A stretch of DNA of 8,186 nucleotides from a bacterium (lineage in GTDB: Bacteria; Patescibacteria; Dojkabacteria; SC72). The notes beneath the pieces are model-generated. The model was given only the letters and a program-made list of their open reading frames with translations, had not been told where the DNA came from and did not search any database. The position numbers and the translations under genes are program-made. Below, piece by piece: positions 1 through 5,962 of the stretch. The DNA is taken from the NCBI GenBank assembly GCA_029553845.1, contig JAKPKF010000396.1:1-8186 (forward strand). Direction: 5' to 3'. Numbering within the stretch: position 1 is the stretch's first letter; each line of letters opens with the position of its first letter.

Positions 1-1
1 T

Positions 2-610
2 ATAAATACAACAAAAAGTTGGGGAAGTTATGGAATAACAGGTCTTGGAACAATAACTCCTTATTCCAACAATTCATATAGTTTAGGTAGTAGTAGTTAT
101 AAATGGAACAATGTTTATTCAACTTATGGAACATTTGATTATTTAGGTAAAAGCCTAAATGCAAATAGTTATGGAATAACAGGTCTTGGAACAATAACTC
201 CATACTCTAATGGCTCATATAATTTAGGAAGTTCAAGCTATTATTGGAATTATGTTTATGGAATAAATATTATTCCTTCTGGTAAGTATACTTCTTATTT
301 AGGAAACTCAAGTTATCATTGGGATTACTTCTATGTTGATACAATTCGTGGAGCAGGTGGAACTGATTCCATTGAGATAGAAAACAATGCATTTACAAGG
401 TGCCTATTTCCAGCTGATAATGTTAAATATGATATAGGTGGTAGTGGTTTTTTTTATAAAAATGTATTTACTCAATCTTTAAGATTAAGAACTGGGCAAT
501 CAACAAATCCAGCAAACGATGGAGAAATAAGATATTATGATGTAGAAGGTGGTGGTTATAGAGGAAGAGTTAGAGGTTATTTAATGCAATTTGATGGAAC
601 ACTTAAATAA
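2..610 (+). CDS. Phage tail fibre / receptor-binding protein, C-terminal part (5' end outside window)
   Basis: The frame is open from the left edge to TAA at 608-610, giving the last 202 residues of a longer protein. It is rich in Gly, Ser, Tyr and Asn. It carries a tandem repeat of about 47 residues whose core reads SYGITGLGTITPYSN, then LGSSSYKWNNVYS; the second copy has LGSSSYYWNYVYG and a shorter third has LGNSSYHWDYFYV. LGSSS-x-x-W-x-x-VY motifs are a common building block of trimeric phage tail fibres and of adhesins found in phage-like elements. The last 50 or so residues (RTGQSTNPANDGEIRYYD, then GYLMQFDGTLK) look like the closing strand module of such fibres. The role, binding a host surface structure at the virion tip, is inferred. 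No S74 self-cleaving chaperone domain is seen at the end, but the next gene may supply a related function. Confidence 0.75.
   Translation: MNTTKSWGSYGITGLGTITPYSNNSYSLGSSSYKWNNVYSTYGTFDYLGKSLNANSYGITGLGTITPYSNGSYNLGSSSYYWNYVYGINIIPSGKYTSYLGNSSYHWDYFYVDTIRGAGGTDSIEIENNAFTRCLFPADNVKYDIGGSGFFYKNVFTQSLRLRTGQSTNPANDGEIRYYDVEGGGYRGRVRGYLMQFDGTLK
26..60 (+). repeat. 35-nt exact direct repeat, copy 1, in fibre gene
   Basis: Identical base for base to 167-201. The offset of 141 nt equals 47 codons, so it is an in-frame repeat unit of the fibre, encoding SYGITGLGTITP. Codon choice is the same in both copies, which points to a recent duplication or gene conversion. Confidence 0.9.
167..201 (+). repeat. 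35-nt exact direct repeat, copy 2, in fibre gene
   Basis: Second copy of the repeat at 26-60. The bases following both copies diverge while the protein motif (PYSN-x-SY-x-LGSSSY) is kept, so identity is confined to this segment. Confidence 0.9.
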
Positions 611-615
611 AAATT

Positions 616-966
616 ATGGAAAAATATACAGATAAAAATTTATCAAAAGAAGAAAGGATTTCAGAATATAACAAGGAAATAGATAAATTGATGAATCCTA
701 TTCCTGAAGAAGAATTTGATCCACAAACTTTTGATCCTATAAAAATAGAAGGAATGGAAGATTTAGTTGTTAGAAAAAGAGCTATTAAGAAAGGAAAACT
801 TCCAACATATGGTTTATTACCAAAGGAGATAAGAGAGGGGCAAATGATAGGGATGTATGAATCAAAACAAGATATTTACTTATTATTAGCTAATAAAATA
901 AATGAATTATATGATGAAATCAAATCATTATCTGATGAAATCAAGAAAATAAAAGATAATAAATAA
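616..966 (+). CDS. Small phage protein with C-terminal coiled coil; possible fibre-associated chaperone
   Basis: A highly charged 116-residue protein. The first 50 residues are Glu/Lys/Asp rich, with an acidic Pro-containing stretch (IPEEEFDPQTFDP). Residues about 60-80 (GKLPTYGLLPKEIREGQMIG) are followed by a helix whose hydrophobic residues fall in heptad spacing (LLANKINELYDEIKSLSDEI), a probable coiled coil for oligomer formation. The layout resembles, without clear identity, the C-terminal part of phage intramolecular fibre chaperones, where a short loop region precedes a closing coiled coil. It starts only 5 nt after the fibre stop, so it is surely co-expressed with the fibre, which fits a folding or assembly helper or a fibre-tip partner. 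That role is inference. No Shine-Dalgarno is seen; the leader is AAAAATT. No membrane segment or signal peptide. Confidence 0.75.
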   Translation: MEKYTDKNLSKEERISEYNKEIDKLMNPIPEEEFDPQTFDPIKIEGMEDLVVRKRAIKKGKLPTYGLLPKEIREGQMIGMYESKQDIYLLLANKINELYDEIKSLSDEIKKIKDNK

Positions 967-969
967 TAT

Positions 970-1332
970 ATGGCAAATGAATATCAAGGAACATCAATTG
1001 TTGACTACCTAAAGTCAATAGGTCAAAACTCCTCTTATCAAGCAAGGGCGTCTTTGGCATCTCAATATGGTAGATCAAGGGGAACTGGAATTATAGGACA
1101 AGATGGTTCTTGTATCATAACTCCAGAGTCTCATTTTATATTAGTTACAGAACCAGAAGGATTGGTAACAGTTAATTTAACTGCTACAGAAGAAGATCAA
1201 GGACTTTATGTTTATCATATAGAAAAGAATGAATATATTGAAGTTAGAGGAAAAAGTGGGTCATCTTTTATGTATGAGATATTAGCAATAAGAAAAGGAT
1301 ATTTAAATTCAAAGGTCGAAATAGATAATTAA
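970..1332 (+). CDS. Phage protein with N-terminal 'SIVDYLKS' helical module; function unknown
   Basis: A 120-residue protein in two parts. Residues about 8-35 (TSIVDYLKSIGQNSSYQARA, then SLASQYG) match a small helical module that I know from many phage structural and lysis proteins, usually written S-I-V-D-Y-L-K-S-x-G-x-D-S-S-F-x-x-R-x-x-L-A. In those proteins it tends to sit next to cell-wall or tail-associated domains, but its ligand is not something I can state. Residues about 40-110 form a different, strand-rich part (CIITPESHFILVTEPEG, NEYIEVRG). The usual companion sequence GTAEQN-x-x-LL is missing. It starts 3 nt after the previous stop, with no Shine-Dalgarno. The last codons lie inside the 35-nt repeat at 1311-1345. 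Confidence 0.7.
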   Translation: MANEYQGTSIVDYLKSIGQNSSYQARASLASQYGRSRGTGIIGQDGSCIITPESHFILVTEPEGLVTVNLTATEEDQGLYVYHIEKNEYIEVRGKSGSSFMYEILAIRKGYLNSKVEIDN

Positions 1333-1345
1333 ATAAAAAAAATAT
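1311..1345 (+). repeat. 35-nt gene-junction repeat, copy A
   Basis: Exact match to 5355-5389. This copy covers the last codons of the 120-aa gene (KVEIDN), its TAA stop, the A-run leader and the first two bases of the next ATG. The core is AAAGGTCGAAATAGATAATT followed by AAATAAAAAAAATAT. The identity spans coding and untranslated sequence, so it is not a protein-level repeat. Confidence 0.92.
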
Positions 1346-1637
1346 GAAAATAAATGAATCATTAAAAACAATTAGCGGGAATTACTTTACATTAGATGAT
1401 GGCAAAACAAAATTAACATTTAAAGATGCAGCTATAATTTGTTGTGAGACATATAAATCAGAAAAAAGTATTCCTGGTCAAGCATTAAAGATAATTGCAA
1501 TAGGATCTAAGATCTTTAATGCTAAAGATGAAGTTGAATTTACTGAAGAAGAGAAGGCTTTATTAAGAGAAGTAATAGAGGGAAATAAAGTTTATCTTAC
1601 TGGAGTTACAGGAGCAATGTTAAAATTATTAAGTTAA
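1344..1637 (+). CDS. 97-aa phage protein of unknown function, tail region
   Basis: A small soluble protein without membrane segments. It begins with a short strand-turn-strand (SLKTISGNYFTLDDGKTKLT), then a helical core (ALKIIAIGSKIFNAKDEVEF) and a charged helix, ending TGAMLKLLS. The pattern 'short N-terminal target, then A-L-x-I-x-x-x-G-x-K-I-x-N-x-x-x-E-V-E-x-T-x-E-E' recalls a widespread family of about 90-120 residue phage proteins of unknown function that occur among tail genes and have been suspected to be small assembly proteins. The match is from memory and weak. The ATG follows the A-run leader TAAATAAAAAAAATATG 11 nt after the previous stop. Two adjacent Cys (IICCET) are present with no further Cys, so a metal site is unlikely. 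Confidence 0.65.
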   Translation: MKINESLKTISGNYFTLDDGKTKLTFKDAAIICCETYKSEKSIPGQALKIIAIGSKIFNAKDEVEFTEEEKALLREVIEGNKVYLTGVTGAMLKLLS

Positions 1638-1774
1638 CCTTGTGTACTTATCATAAATAAGATAAAATAAAAGAAAATTAGAGAGATGTCGACTATCTTT
1701 AACTATTTTAAAAAGAACTTACTGAGTACCTTAGAGTATTACAGCCATAATAATAAGTAATTAAAAAAAAATAT
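1638..1774 (+). other. Intergenic gap with weak promoter-like and hairpin elements
   Basis: This 137-nt gap is larger than the neighbouring ones. It holds TTGTGT (1640-1645) and TAAAAT (1663-1668) 17 nt apart, a poor sigma-70 match that means little in such AT-rich DNA. Short hairpins are possible: CTTAT/ATAAG (1647-1651 with 1657-1661) and CTGAG/CTTAG (1722-1726 with 1730-1734, one G-U pair). None looks like an intrinsic terminator. It ends in the A-run leader TTAAAAAAAAATATATG of the next gene. A 24-codon ORF lies inside it (1686-1760). Confidence 0.4.
1686..1760 (+). CDS. Possible 24-aa small ORF (doubtful)
   Basis: ATG at 1686, TAA at 1758-1760. The product begins MSTIFNYFKKNLLSTL and ends EYYSHNNK, so it could form a short amphipathic helix. 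Its leader is purine-rich (AAAATTAGAGAG) but without a clear Shine-Dalgarno and without the long A-run seen before neighbouring genes. Codons such as TCG and CTG are uncommon in the surrounding genes. It could be chance in an untranslated gap. It is listed because it fills most of an otherwise unexplained gap, with its stop 14 nt before the next start. Confidence 0.2.
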   Translation: MSTIFNYFKKNLLSTLEYYSHNNK

Positions 1775-2410
1775 ATGATACCAAATAAAGTAACGGGAGC
1801 GGGAAACATTGATGCTACTATGGCTTATAAAGTTAAGTTTTCTAAGGCATTAAGTTCTACTCCAAAAATAGAAGCATGGGATAACTCAGAAACATTTCCA
1901 GCAGTTGGAACTACTTCAACAACAACTAAAGAGATTTTTACTGGAACTGCTGGAAATGGAAACAAACCAATGTTAGCTGGATATATTGGTGGTCTTGTTG
2001 GTGCTGCTACAAAGCCTGGTTCAAATTGGCATCCAGCATCAGCAACAGCTGGTGCAGCTAATCCAAACCTTTTAAAGGGAAATACGAACTATGTTATGGC
2101 TGCAGTTGTTCCGGGAGAAAATGACGAGTTAGTGTTTAATTTATCCTTAAGAGTTCCTTATGATGCAACAGTTCCAAGTACTAATTCTATGAATGCATTA
2201 ATAAGAATTGTATATAACTATACAGGAATGGCTCCAGATATAACACTAGCATTTAATGAAGGAACAGAAGCAGTTCCATCTTGGACAAGTTTTATAGCTG
2301 GAACTCATGGAATTAGATTCTGTAATGCTGAAGTAGTGGGAACAGATTATAAATTAACTCTTCCAGAAGAAGGTCAAGTATATGCTGGAAGTCAATACGT
2401 AACAATATGA
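1775..2410 (+). CDS. Probable virion structural protein, 211 aa, unknown family
   Basis: I do not recognise a named family. The protein is Gly/Thr/Ala/Asn rich with alternating hydrophobic residues, as in beta-sandwich virion proteins (ELVFNLSLRVPYDAT, NALIRIVYNYTG, YKLTLPEEGQVYAG). Residues about 46-105 form a low-complexity loop region (AVGTTSTTTKEIFTGTAGNG). There is no signal peptide, membrane segment or catalytic motif; one Cys only (RFCNAE). Its start follows TTAAAAAAAAATAT. Its TGA stop overlaps the next ATG as ATGA, so the two are probably translated together and may work together in the particle. A minor capsid, baseplate or surface protein is possible. If TGA were sense, the frame would still close at the TAA 2414-2416, so this gene alone does not test the genetic code. 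Confidence 0.7.
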   Translation: MIPNKVTGAGNIDATMAYKVKFSKALSSTPKIEAWDNSETFPAVGTTSTTTKEIFTGTAGNGNKPMLAGYIGGLVGAATKPGSNWHPASATAGAANPNLLKGNTNYVMAAVVPGENDELVFNLSLRVPYDATVPSTNSMNALIRIVYNYTGMAPDITLAFNEGTEAVPSWTSFIAGTHGIRFCNAEVVGTDYKLTLPEEGQVYAGSQYVTI

Positions 2411-5148
2411 GAATAAGATGTACAAATTGTGGCATTTATTTCTTTAGAGATAGCCAAGACGAGGTTTATACTCTTTGTGATAAGTGCTTAAAAGAATTAA
2501 TTAAAGAAGGGTCTGCTCCAGTTGTTCCTGTATCAGCTTCTGCTACACTTTCTTTTACTGGTGATATTAATCAAGGAGATACTATCACAATAAATGGAAG
2601 AACGTATGAATTTGATATTGATGGGTCAATTAGACCAGGAAATATTCCAATTGATGTTACTGGAAAAGCTGTTGCAGCTACTGGAACATTAACTGCAACT
2701 CAACCAGTTGTTCTTGGTAAGAAAGTAACAATAGGAACAGATGACTATACGATTGATGATGAATCAGGCGATTTTAAGATTAATGTTGGAGCTGGAACTA
2801 AAGTTGCAGCTACTGGAACTTTATCTTTAACTGGAGCAATTACTCCTGGTAGTCATGCTGAAACAGTACTAACTAGTACTGGTGTTGCTCCTACTCCAAT
2901 AACACAAGCAACTAAGATATTTAATTTTACTGGTGGCGCAAGTGATGGTGAAACAATTACTCTTGGTGCTAGAACCTATGAGTTTGATAATGATAGTTCT
3001 ATTTTACCAAGTAACGTTTTAGTAGATATTTCTGCAGGAACTAAATTCCAAGCTACAACAAAGTTTTCATTAGCGCTTCCTATATTAGATGGTGAAACAG
3101 TCTCAATAGGAGATGAGGTTTACGAATTTGATATAGACGGATTAGTTACTTCTGGAAATATAGCAGTAGATGTTTCTTCTTTTTCTACAATATCTCAAGG
3201 AACAATTACAATTAGTGGCACTCCAATAGATCAAGAGAAAATGACAATTGGAGCTGTTGAGTATACTTTTGTAGCAGCAAGATCAGGAGCAGGAGAAATC
3301 ACAATAAATGCTAATAATGATATTCAAAGAGATAATATTATCTCAGCTATTAATGCTGATTCTACAGATGTTACTGCTCAATCTGGTGGGTCTGGATTAG
3401 TTACAGTGTTAGCAGCTGAGGATGGTGCTGCTGGTAACTTAATAACATTCACAGAAAACGTAACAGGAATTGCTATGAATGGAGATGGAACACTTGGCGG
3501 AACACAAAAAGCTATTGATTGTGATGCAATTCATGCGGTAGCAACATTGTTATCTACTTTCAATACTAATACAGCGTATGATATAACTGGAGTACCTTAT
3601 GGAACTAATGCTATAGACTTTACAGCAGATGCTGCTGGAGCTTTAGATGGATCACTTGGAAATATATCAGCTTCAACAACAACAGATGGAACTATAAGCA
3701 ATTTCTCTGGAGGAGCAGATGCTACTGGAATAGAGGCTGCAACTGCTTTAGTTGCTACAGTTGCTGCTGATATAATTGCTGCACCAGAAATAGTTAATGT
3801 AACAGCAGAAGCTGGTGGTGATGGAGAGTTTACAGCAAAAGCTTTAACAGCTGGAACAGTTGGCAATGCTATAGTAATTGGAGAAACTACAGCTAATGGA
3901 ACATTTGCTGGTGGAGCAACTCTATTATCTGGTGGTTTAGAAGCTGATACAGTTACAATTGGATCAATAGAATATACAGCTGTAGCGTCATTATCTGCCC
4001 CTACAGTAGCTAATGAAGTTATGATTGGTGCTAGCGCAGCTGAATTCTTAGATAATCTTAAATCTGCAGTTAATCAATCTGCTGGAAGTGGATCTGCTTA
4101 TAGTGTTGGAACTGTAAAAAATCCAATAGTAGTAGCCACAGATAATACAGACACTACTCAAAAGTTTATAGCTAGAGAACCTGGAACTGCAGCAAATACT
4201 GCTGATACAACTACAACTGCAGTAACATTAAGCTTTGAAGATACTACACTTGGAGGTGGAACTGGATCAAGTGTTCCAGGTGTTAATGCAGAAACTGTAG
4301 TTATTGGAGGAAAAACTTATTCATTTGTTGATGTTTTATCTGAAACAAATGGAGCAACTGCAATAGTTAATCAAGTTCTTTTTGGATCAGATTCTTCAGT
4401 AGCATTAGACAATTTAAAGTTAGCAGTAAATGCTGAAGGAACTGCAGGAAGTAGTTATTCAACTGGAACAATTAAAAATGCAGATGTATTGGCTACTACA
4501 AATGAAAGTAATGCTCAAACATTTGAAGCTTTGGTTAGTGGTTCTGCAGGAAATGCTATAACTACAACAACTACTATTGTAAATGGAAGTTTTGGAGGAG
4601 CAACTTTATCTGGAGGTTCTGATGCTACTGCAGCAGAATTTATAGCTGCTATAGTAACAACTATAAATGCAATAACAGGAAATATAGTTACAGCAGAAAA
4701 TGAAACAGGTGGAGTTATGAAAGTAACAGCAGCTGTTGCTGGTGCTGCTGGAAATTCTATAGTAACAATTTCAAATGTAGGAGGAGCAACTTTTGGAGCT
4801 GCAACATTAACTGGAGGTAAAGATGCAGGAAGTACAGATGCTTGTGCAGAAACAAAAGCAACAATTAATGCAGATACTGTATCAGTTGTTTCTGCTGAAA
4901 CTATAGATGCTTCTAGTATAAAGATAGTTGCAAAAACACCAGGAGATATTGGTAATATAATTAAAGTATCTACTGATGGAGATAATATTGCATTTGATAA
5001 AGCATCTTTAAGTGGTGGAGTTAATGGAACACCTGGATGGACTAATCAAATATTATCAGATGGATCAAAATTATATATCTCTTCAGAGTTAAGTACATCT
5101 ACAGATAGTAATTGGAAAGAAGTAGACATAAATGAAGTTGAAGAATAA
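2407..5148 (+). CDS. Large repeat-built phage structural protein with N-terminal zinc ribbon
   Basis: A 913-residue protein. Residues 1-35 are a compact Cys4 zinc ribbon: CTNC at 5-8 and CDKC at 24-27. The rest is a beta-rich Gly/Ala/Thr array. Short modules of about 47 residues start near 58, 105, 182 and 230, each with an [D/E]-T-x-x-I-G-x-x-x-Y-E-F core (TITINGRTYEFDIDG, TITLGARTYEF, TVSIGDEVYEFDIDG; the second is degenerate). Longer modules of about 115 residues start near 277, 514 and 629 (MTIGAVEYTFV, TVTIGSIEYTAV, TVVIGGKTYSFV), each with a D-N-L-K-x-A-V-N helix or similar and ending in AGN...GGATLSGG-type sequence; weaker units fill 395-513 and 739-870. Similar modules are common in phage structural proteins and faintly recall the flagellar hook IN motif. 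The end (GTPGWTNQILSDGSKLYISS, then NWKEV) looks like a fibre tip module. A virion surface or tail role is inferred. It is translationally coupled to the gene before. Confidence 0.8.
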   Translation: MRIRCTNCGIYFFRDSQDEVYTLCDKCLKELIKEGSAPVVPVSASATLSFTGDINQGDTITINGRTYEFDIDGSIRPGNIPIDVTGKAVAATGTLTATQPVVLGKKVTIGTDDYTIDDESGDFKINVGAGTKVAATGTLSLTGAITPGSHAETVLTSTGVAPTPITQATKIFNFTGGASDGETITLGARTYEFDNDSSILPSNVLVDISAGTKFQATTKFSLALPILDGETVSIGDEVYEFDIDGLVTSGNIAVDVSSFSTISQGTITISGTPIDQEKMTIGAVEYTFVAARSGAGEITINANNDIQRDNIISAINADSTDVTAQSGGSGLVTVLAAEDGAAGNLITFTENVTGIAMNGDGTLGGTQKAIDCDAIHAVATLLSTFNTNTAYDITGVPYGTNAIDFTADAAGALDGSLGNISASTTTDGTISNFSGGADATGIEAATALVATVAADIIAAPEIVNVTAEAGGDGEFTAKALTAGTVGNAIVIGETTANGTFAGGATLLSGGLEADTVTIGSIEYTAVASLSAPTVANEVMIGASAAEFLDNLKSAVNQSAGSGSAYSVGTVKNPIVVATDNTDTTQKFIAREPGTAANTADTTTTAVTLSFEDTTLGGGTGSSVPGVNAETVVIGGKTYSFVDVLSETNGATAIVNQVLFGSDSSVALDNLKLAVNAEGTAGSSYSTGTIKNADVLATTNESNAQTFEALVSGSAGNAITTTTTIVNGSFGGATLSGGSDATAAEFIAAIVTTINAITGNIVTAENETGGVMKVTAAVAGAAGNSIVTISNVGGATFGAATLTGGKDAGSTDACAETKATINADTVSVVSAETIDASSIKIVAKTPGDIGNIIKVSTDGDNIAFDKASLSGGVNGTPGWTNQILSDGSKLYISSELSTSTDSNWKEVDINEVEE

Positions 5149-5162
5149 TAAGTAAAAAAAAT

Positions 5163-5372
5163 ATGAGAATACAATGTTTAAGATGCGGTTTAATGATTAC
5201 AGTAGATCAGCAAGATATAGCTATGCATCCTAGATTATGCGATAAATGTCTTACTGTAGCTGTTCAATCATCAGGAGAAGAAATAGAGGATGAAGAAGTA
5301 AAAGAAGAAATTACTCCTGAAGAATTAGGAATAGAAGAAGAAGTAGTTAAAAATAAAGGTCGAAATAGATAA
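5163..5372 (+). CDS. Small zinc-ribbon protein with acidic tail, paralogue of the N-terminus of the preceding protein
   Basis: 69 residues. Cys pairs CLRC (5-8) and CDKC (26-29) form a Cys4 zinc ribbon, aligned with residues 1-28 of the 913-aa protein: both begin MRI-x-C-x-x-CG, share QD before the second knuckle and end LCDKCL. Residues 38-60 are acidic (EEIEDEEVKEEITPEELGIE), then a short basic end (KNKGRNR). The start follows GTAAAAAAAATATG. The last codons and the stop lie in the 35-nt repeat shared with 1311-1345, read here in another frame, so the basic end is probably an acquired, non-ancestral tail. Only one in-frame stop separates it from the acidic ORF at 5391. Zinc ribbons of this size bind nucleic acid or protein; which applies here cannot be told. 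Confidence 0.75.
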   Translation: MRIQCLRCGLMITVDQQDIAMHPRLCDKCLTVAVQSSGEEIEDEEVKEEITPEELGIEEEVVKNKGRNR

Positions 5373-5389
5373 TTAAATAAAAAAAATAT
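5355..5389 (+). repeat. 35-nt gene-junction repeat, copy B
   Basis: Exact match to 1311-1345, at an offset of 4044 nt. Here it covers the last codons of the 69-aa gene in a different frame (giving KGRNR instead of KVEIDN), its stop TAA 5370-5372, the equivalent of copy A's stop (5374-5376) and the A-run leader. One or two bases separate it from ATG 5391. Confidence 0.92.
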
Positions 5390-5390
5390 T

Positions 5391-5486
5391 ATGATTTTTG
5401 ATGATGAAATTGAAGAAGAAGGAATTGAAGAAGAAGTAGAAATAGAAGAAGAAGTAGGAGGTGAAGAAGAAGAAGTAGAAGAGTAA
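5391..5486 (+). CDS. 31-aa Glu-rich acidic small ORF, possibly the severed tail of the zinc-ribbon gene
   Basis: ATG 5391, TAA 5484-5486. 19 of its 31 residues are Glu or Asp and none is Lys or Arg (it starts MIFDDEIEEEGIEEE). It has a well-placed A-run leader (TAAATAAAAAAAATATT), as strong as those of neighbouring genes, which favours translation. It is in the same frame as the 69-aa gene with only TAA 5370-5372 between them, and its Glu-rich composition continues the acidic tail of that gene. So it is either a genuine tiny gene or the end of a formerly longer zinc-ribbon/acidic-tail protein cut by the leader cassette. Low-complexity GAA repeats make chance open frames more likely here, hence moderate confidence. 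Confidence 0.45.
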   Translation: MIFDDEIEEEGIEEEVEIEEEVGGEEEEVEE

Positions 5487-5524
5487 ACTAAAGATCTGAA
5501 TTAATATTTAACAATTATAGATCT

Positions 5525-5938
5525 ATGTTTATAGTTCAAACTAAAGACGGTAAAACTTTTGTTGAAGGCAAAGAAGGATTTGTTTGGGATAATATTCCAG
5601 ATGATGTTGAAATAACTTCTTTGTCTTTAACTTTACCTTTTAAGGTGAGTTTTAAAACTAAGAGCGGTGATATTCTTTTAAATCCTAAGTTCACAATTAA
5701 GGATTTTGATTCATACTTTTTTTCTAATGAGGAGACTATAAGCATTCTTGCTGTTAATAGTATATTAGGAAAAAGTAATAGAGTATTAACTGCTAAAATA
5801 ATAGGAGGAATAAAAGGAGATAATGTTTTTGAATATAGAATGGATAGACATGGAAATATTAAGAGCAGAATCTTTTCTTTTTCTGAACTAGAAAAAAGCT
5901 ATAATTTGTCTGCTATTAGAAAAGGCTTGACTAACTAG
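5525..5938 (+). CDS. 137-aa phage protein of unknown function, tail region
   Basis: A soluble, mixed strand/helix protein. The N-terminus (MFIVQTKDGKTFVEGKEGFV) is a strand hairpin followed by a middle part with VSFKTKSGDILLNPKFTIKD and DSYFFSNEE. The distal part has IGGIKGDNVFEYRMDRHGNI, a pattern I associate with small uncharacterised proteins in phage late regions: a Y-x-F-x-N-E segment, then I-G-G-I-x-G-x-x-V-x-E-x-R-x-D-x-x-G-N. These have no agreed function. No signal peptide, membrane segment or Cys. It is the only complete gene here ending in TAG. Its start lacks both Shine-Dalgarno and the A-run leader; instead an AGATCT palindrome abuts the ATG. Its last codons contain the -35 element of the promoter at 5927-5956. 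Confidence 0.7.
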   Translation: MFIVQTKDGKTFVEGKEGFVWDNIPDDVEITSLSLTLPFKVSFKTKSGDILLNPKFTIKDFDSYFFSNEETISILAVNSILGKSNRVLTAKIIGGIKGDNVFEYRMDRHGNIKSRIFSFSELEKSYNLSAIRKGLTN

Positions 5939-5956
5939 TGTTCCTATTGATATAAT
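5927..5956 (+). promoter_or_regulatory. Strong sigma-70-like promoter with extended -10
   Basis: TTGACT (5927-5932; one mismatch to TTGACA), an 18-nt spacer, and a perfect TATAAT (5951-5956) preceded by TG one base upstream (TGATATAAT, the extended -10 form). Expected transcription start is about 5963. The -35 lies in the last codons of the 137-aa gene. It would drive a leader of roughly 105 nt and then the second fibre gene, or a short RNA ending at the terminator. It is the best promoter match I noticed in the window. Confidence 0.6.
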
Positions 5957-5962
5957 GAAAAA

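Noticed and set aside
1..610. Diversity-generating retroelement variable region at the fibre end
   Set aside because: No reverse transcriptase, template repeat or initiation-of-mutagenic-homing-like element is visible, and the fibre end lacks a C-type lectin-like sequence. The second fibre's end is outside the window, so that one cannot be judged.
1344..1760. Programmed frameshift joining the 97-aa gene to the 24-codon ORF, as in tail assembly chaperones
   Set aside because: No convincing slippery heptamer near the 97-aa stop, and stops in the gap block a continuous extension into the small ORF.
3597..3866. Reverse-strand open frame of 89 codons
   Set aside because: It lies wholly within the 913-aa gene, is low-complexity Ala/Val/Ser as expected for the complement of Gly/Ala/Thr repeats, and has no leader or motif.
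5536..5745. Reverse-strand open frame of 69 codons
   Set aside because: It is opposite the 137-aa gene, which has the better start, neighbours and family pattern; nothing in the reverse product is recognisable.
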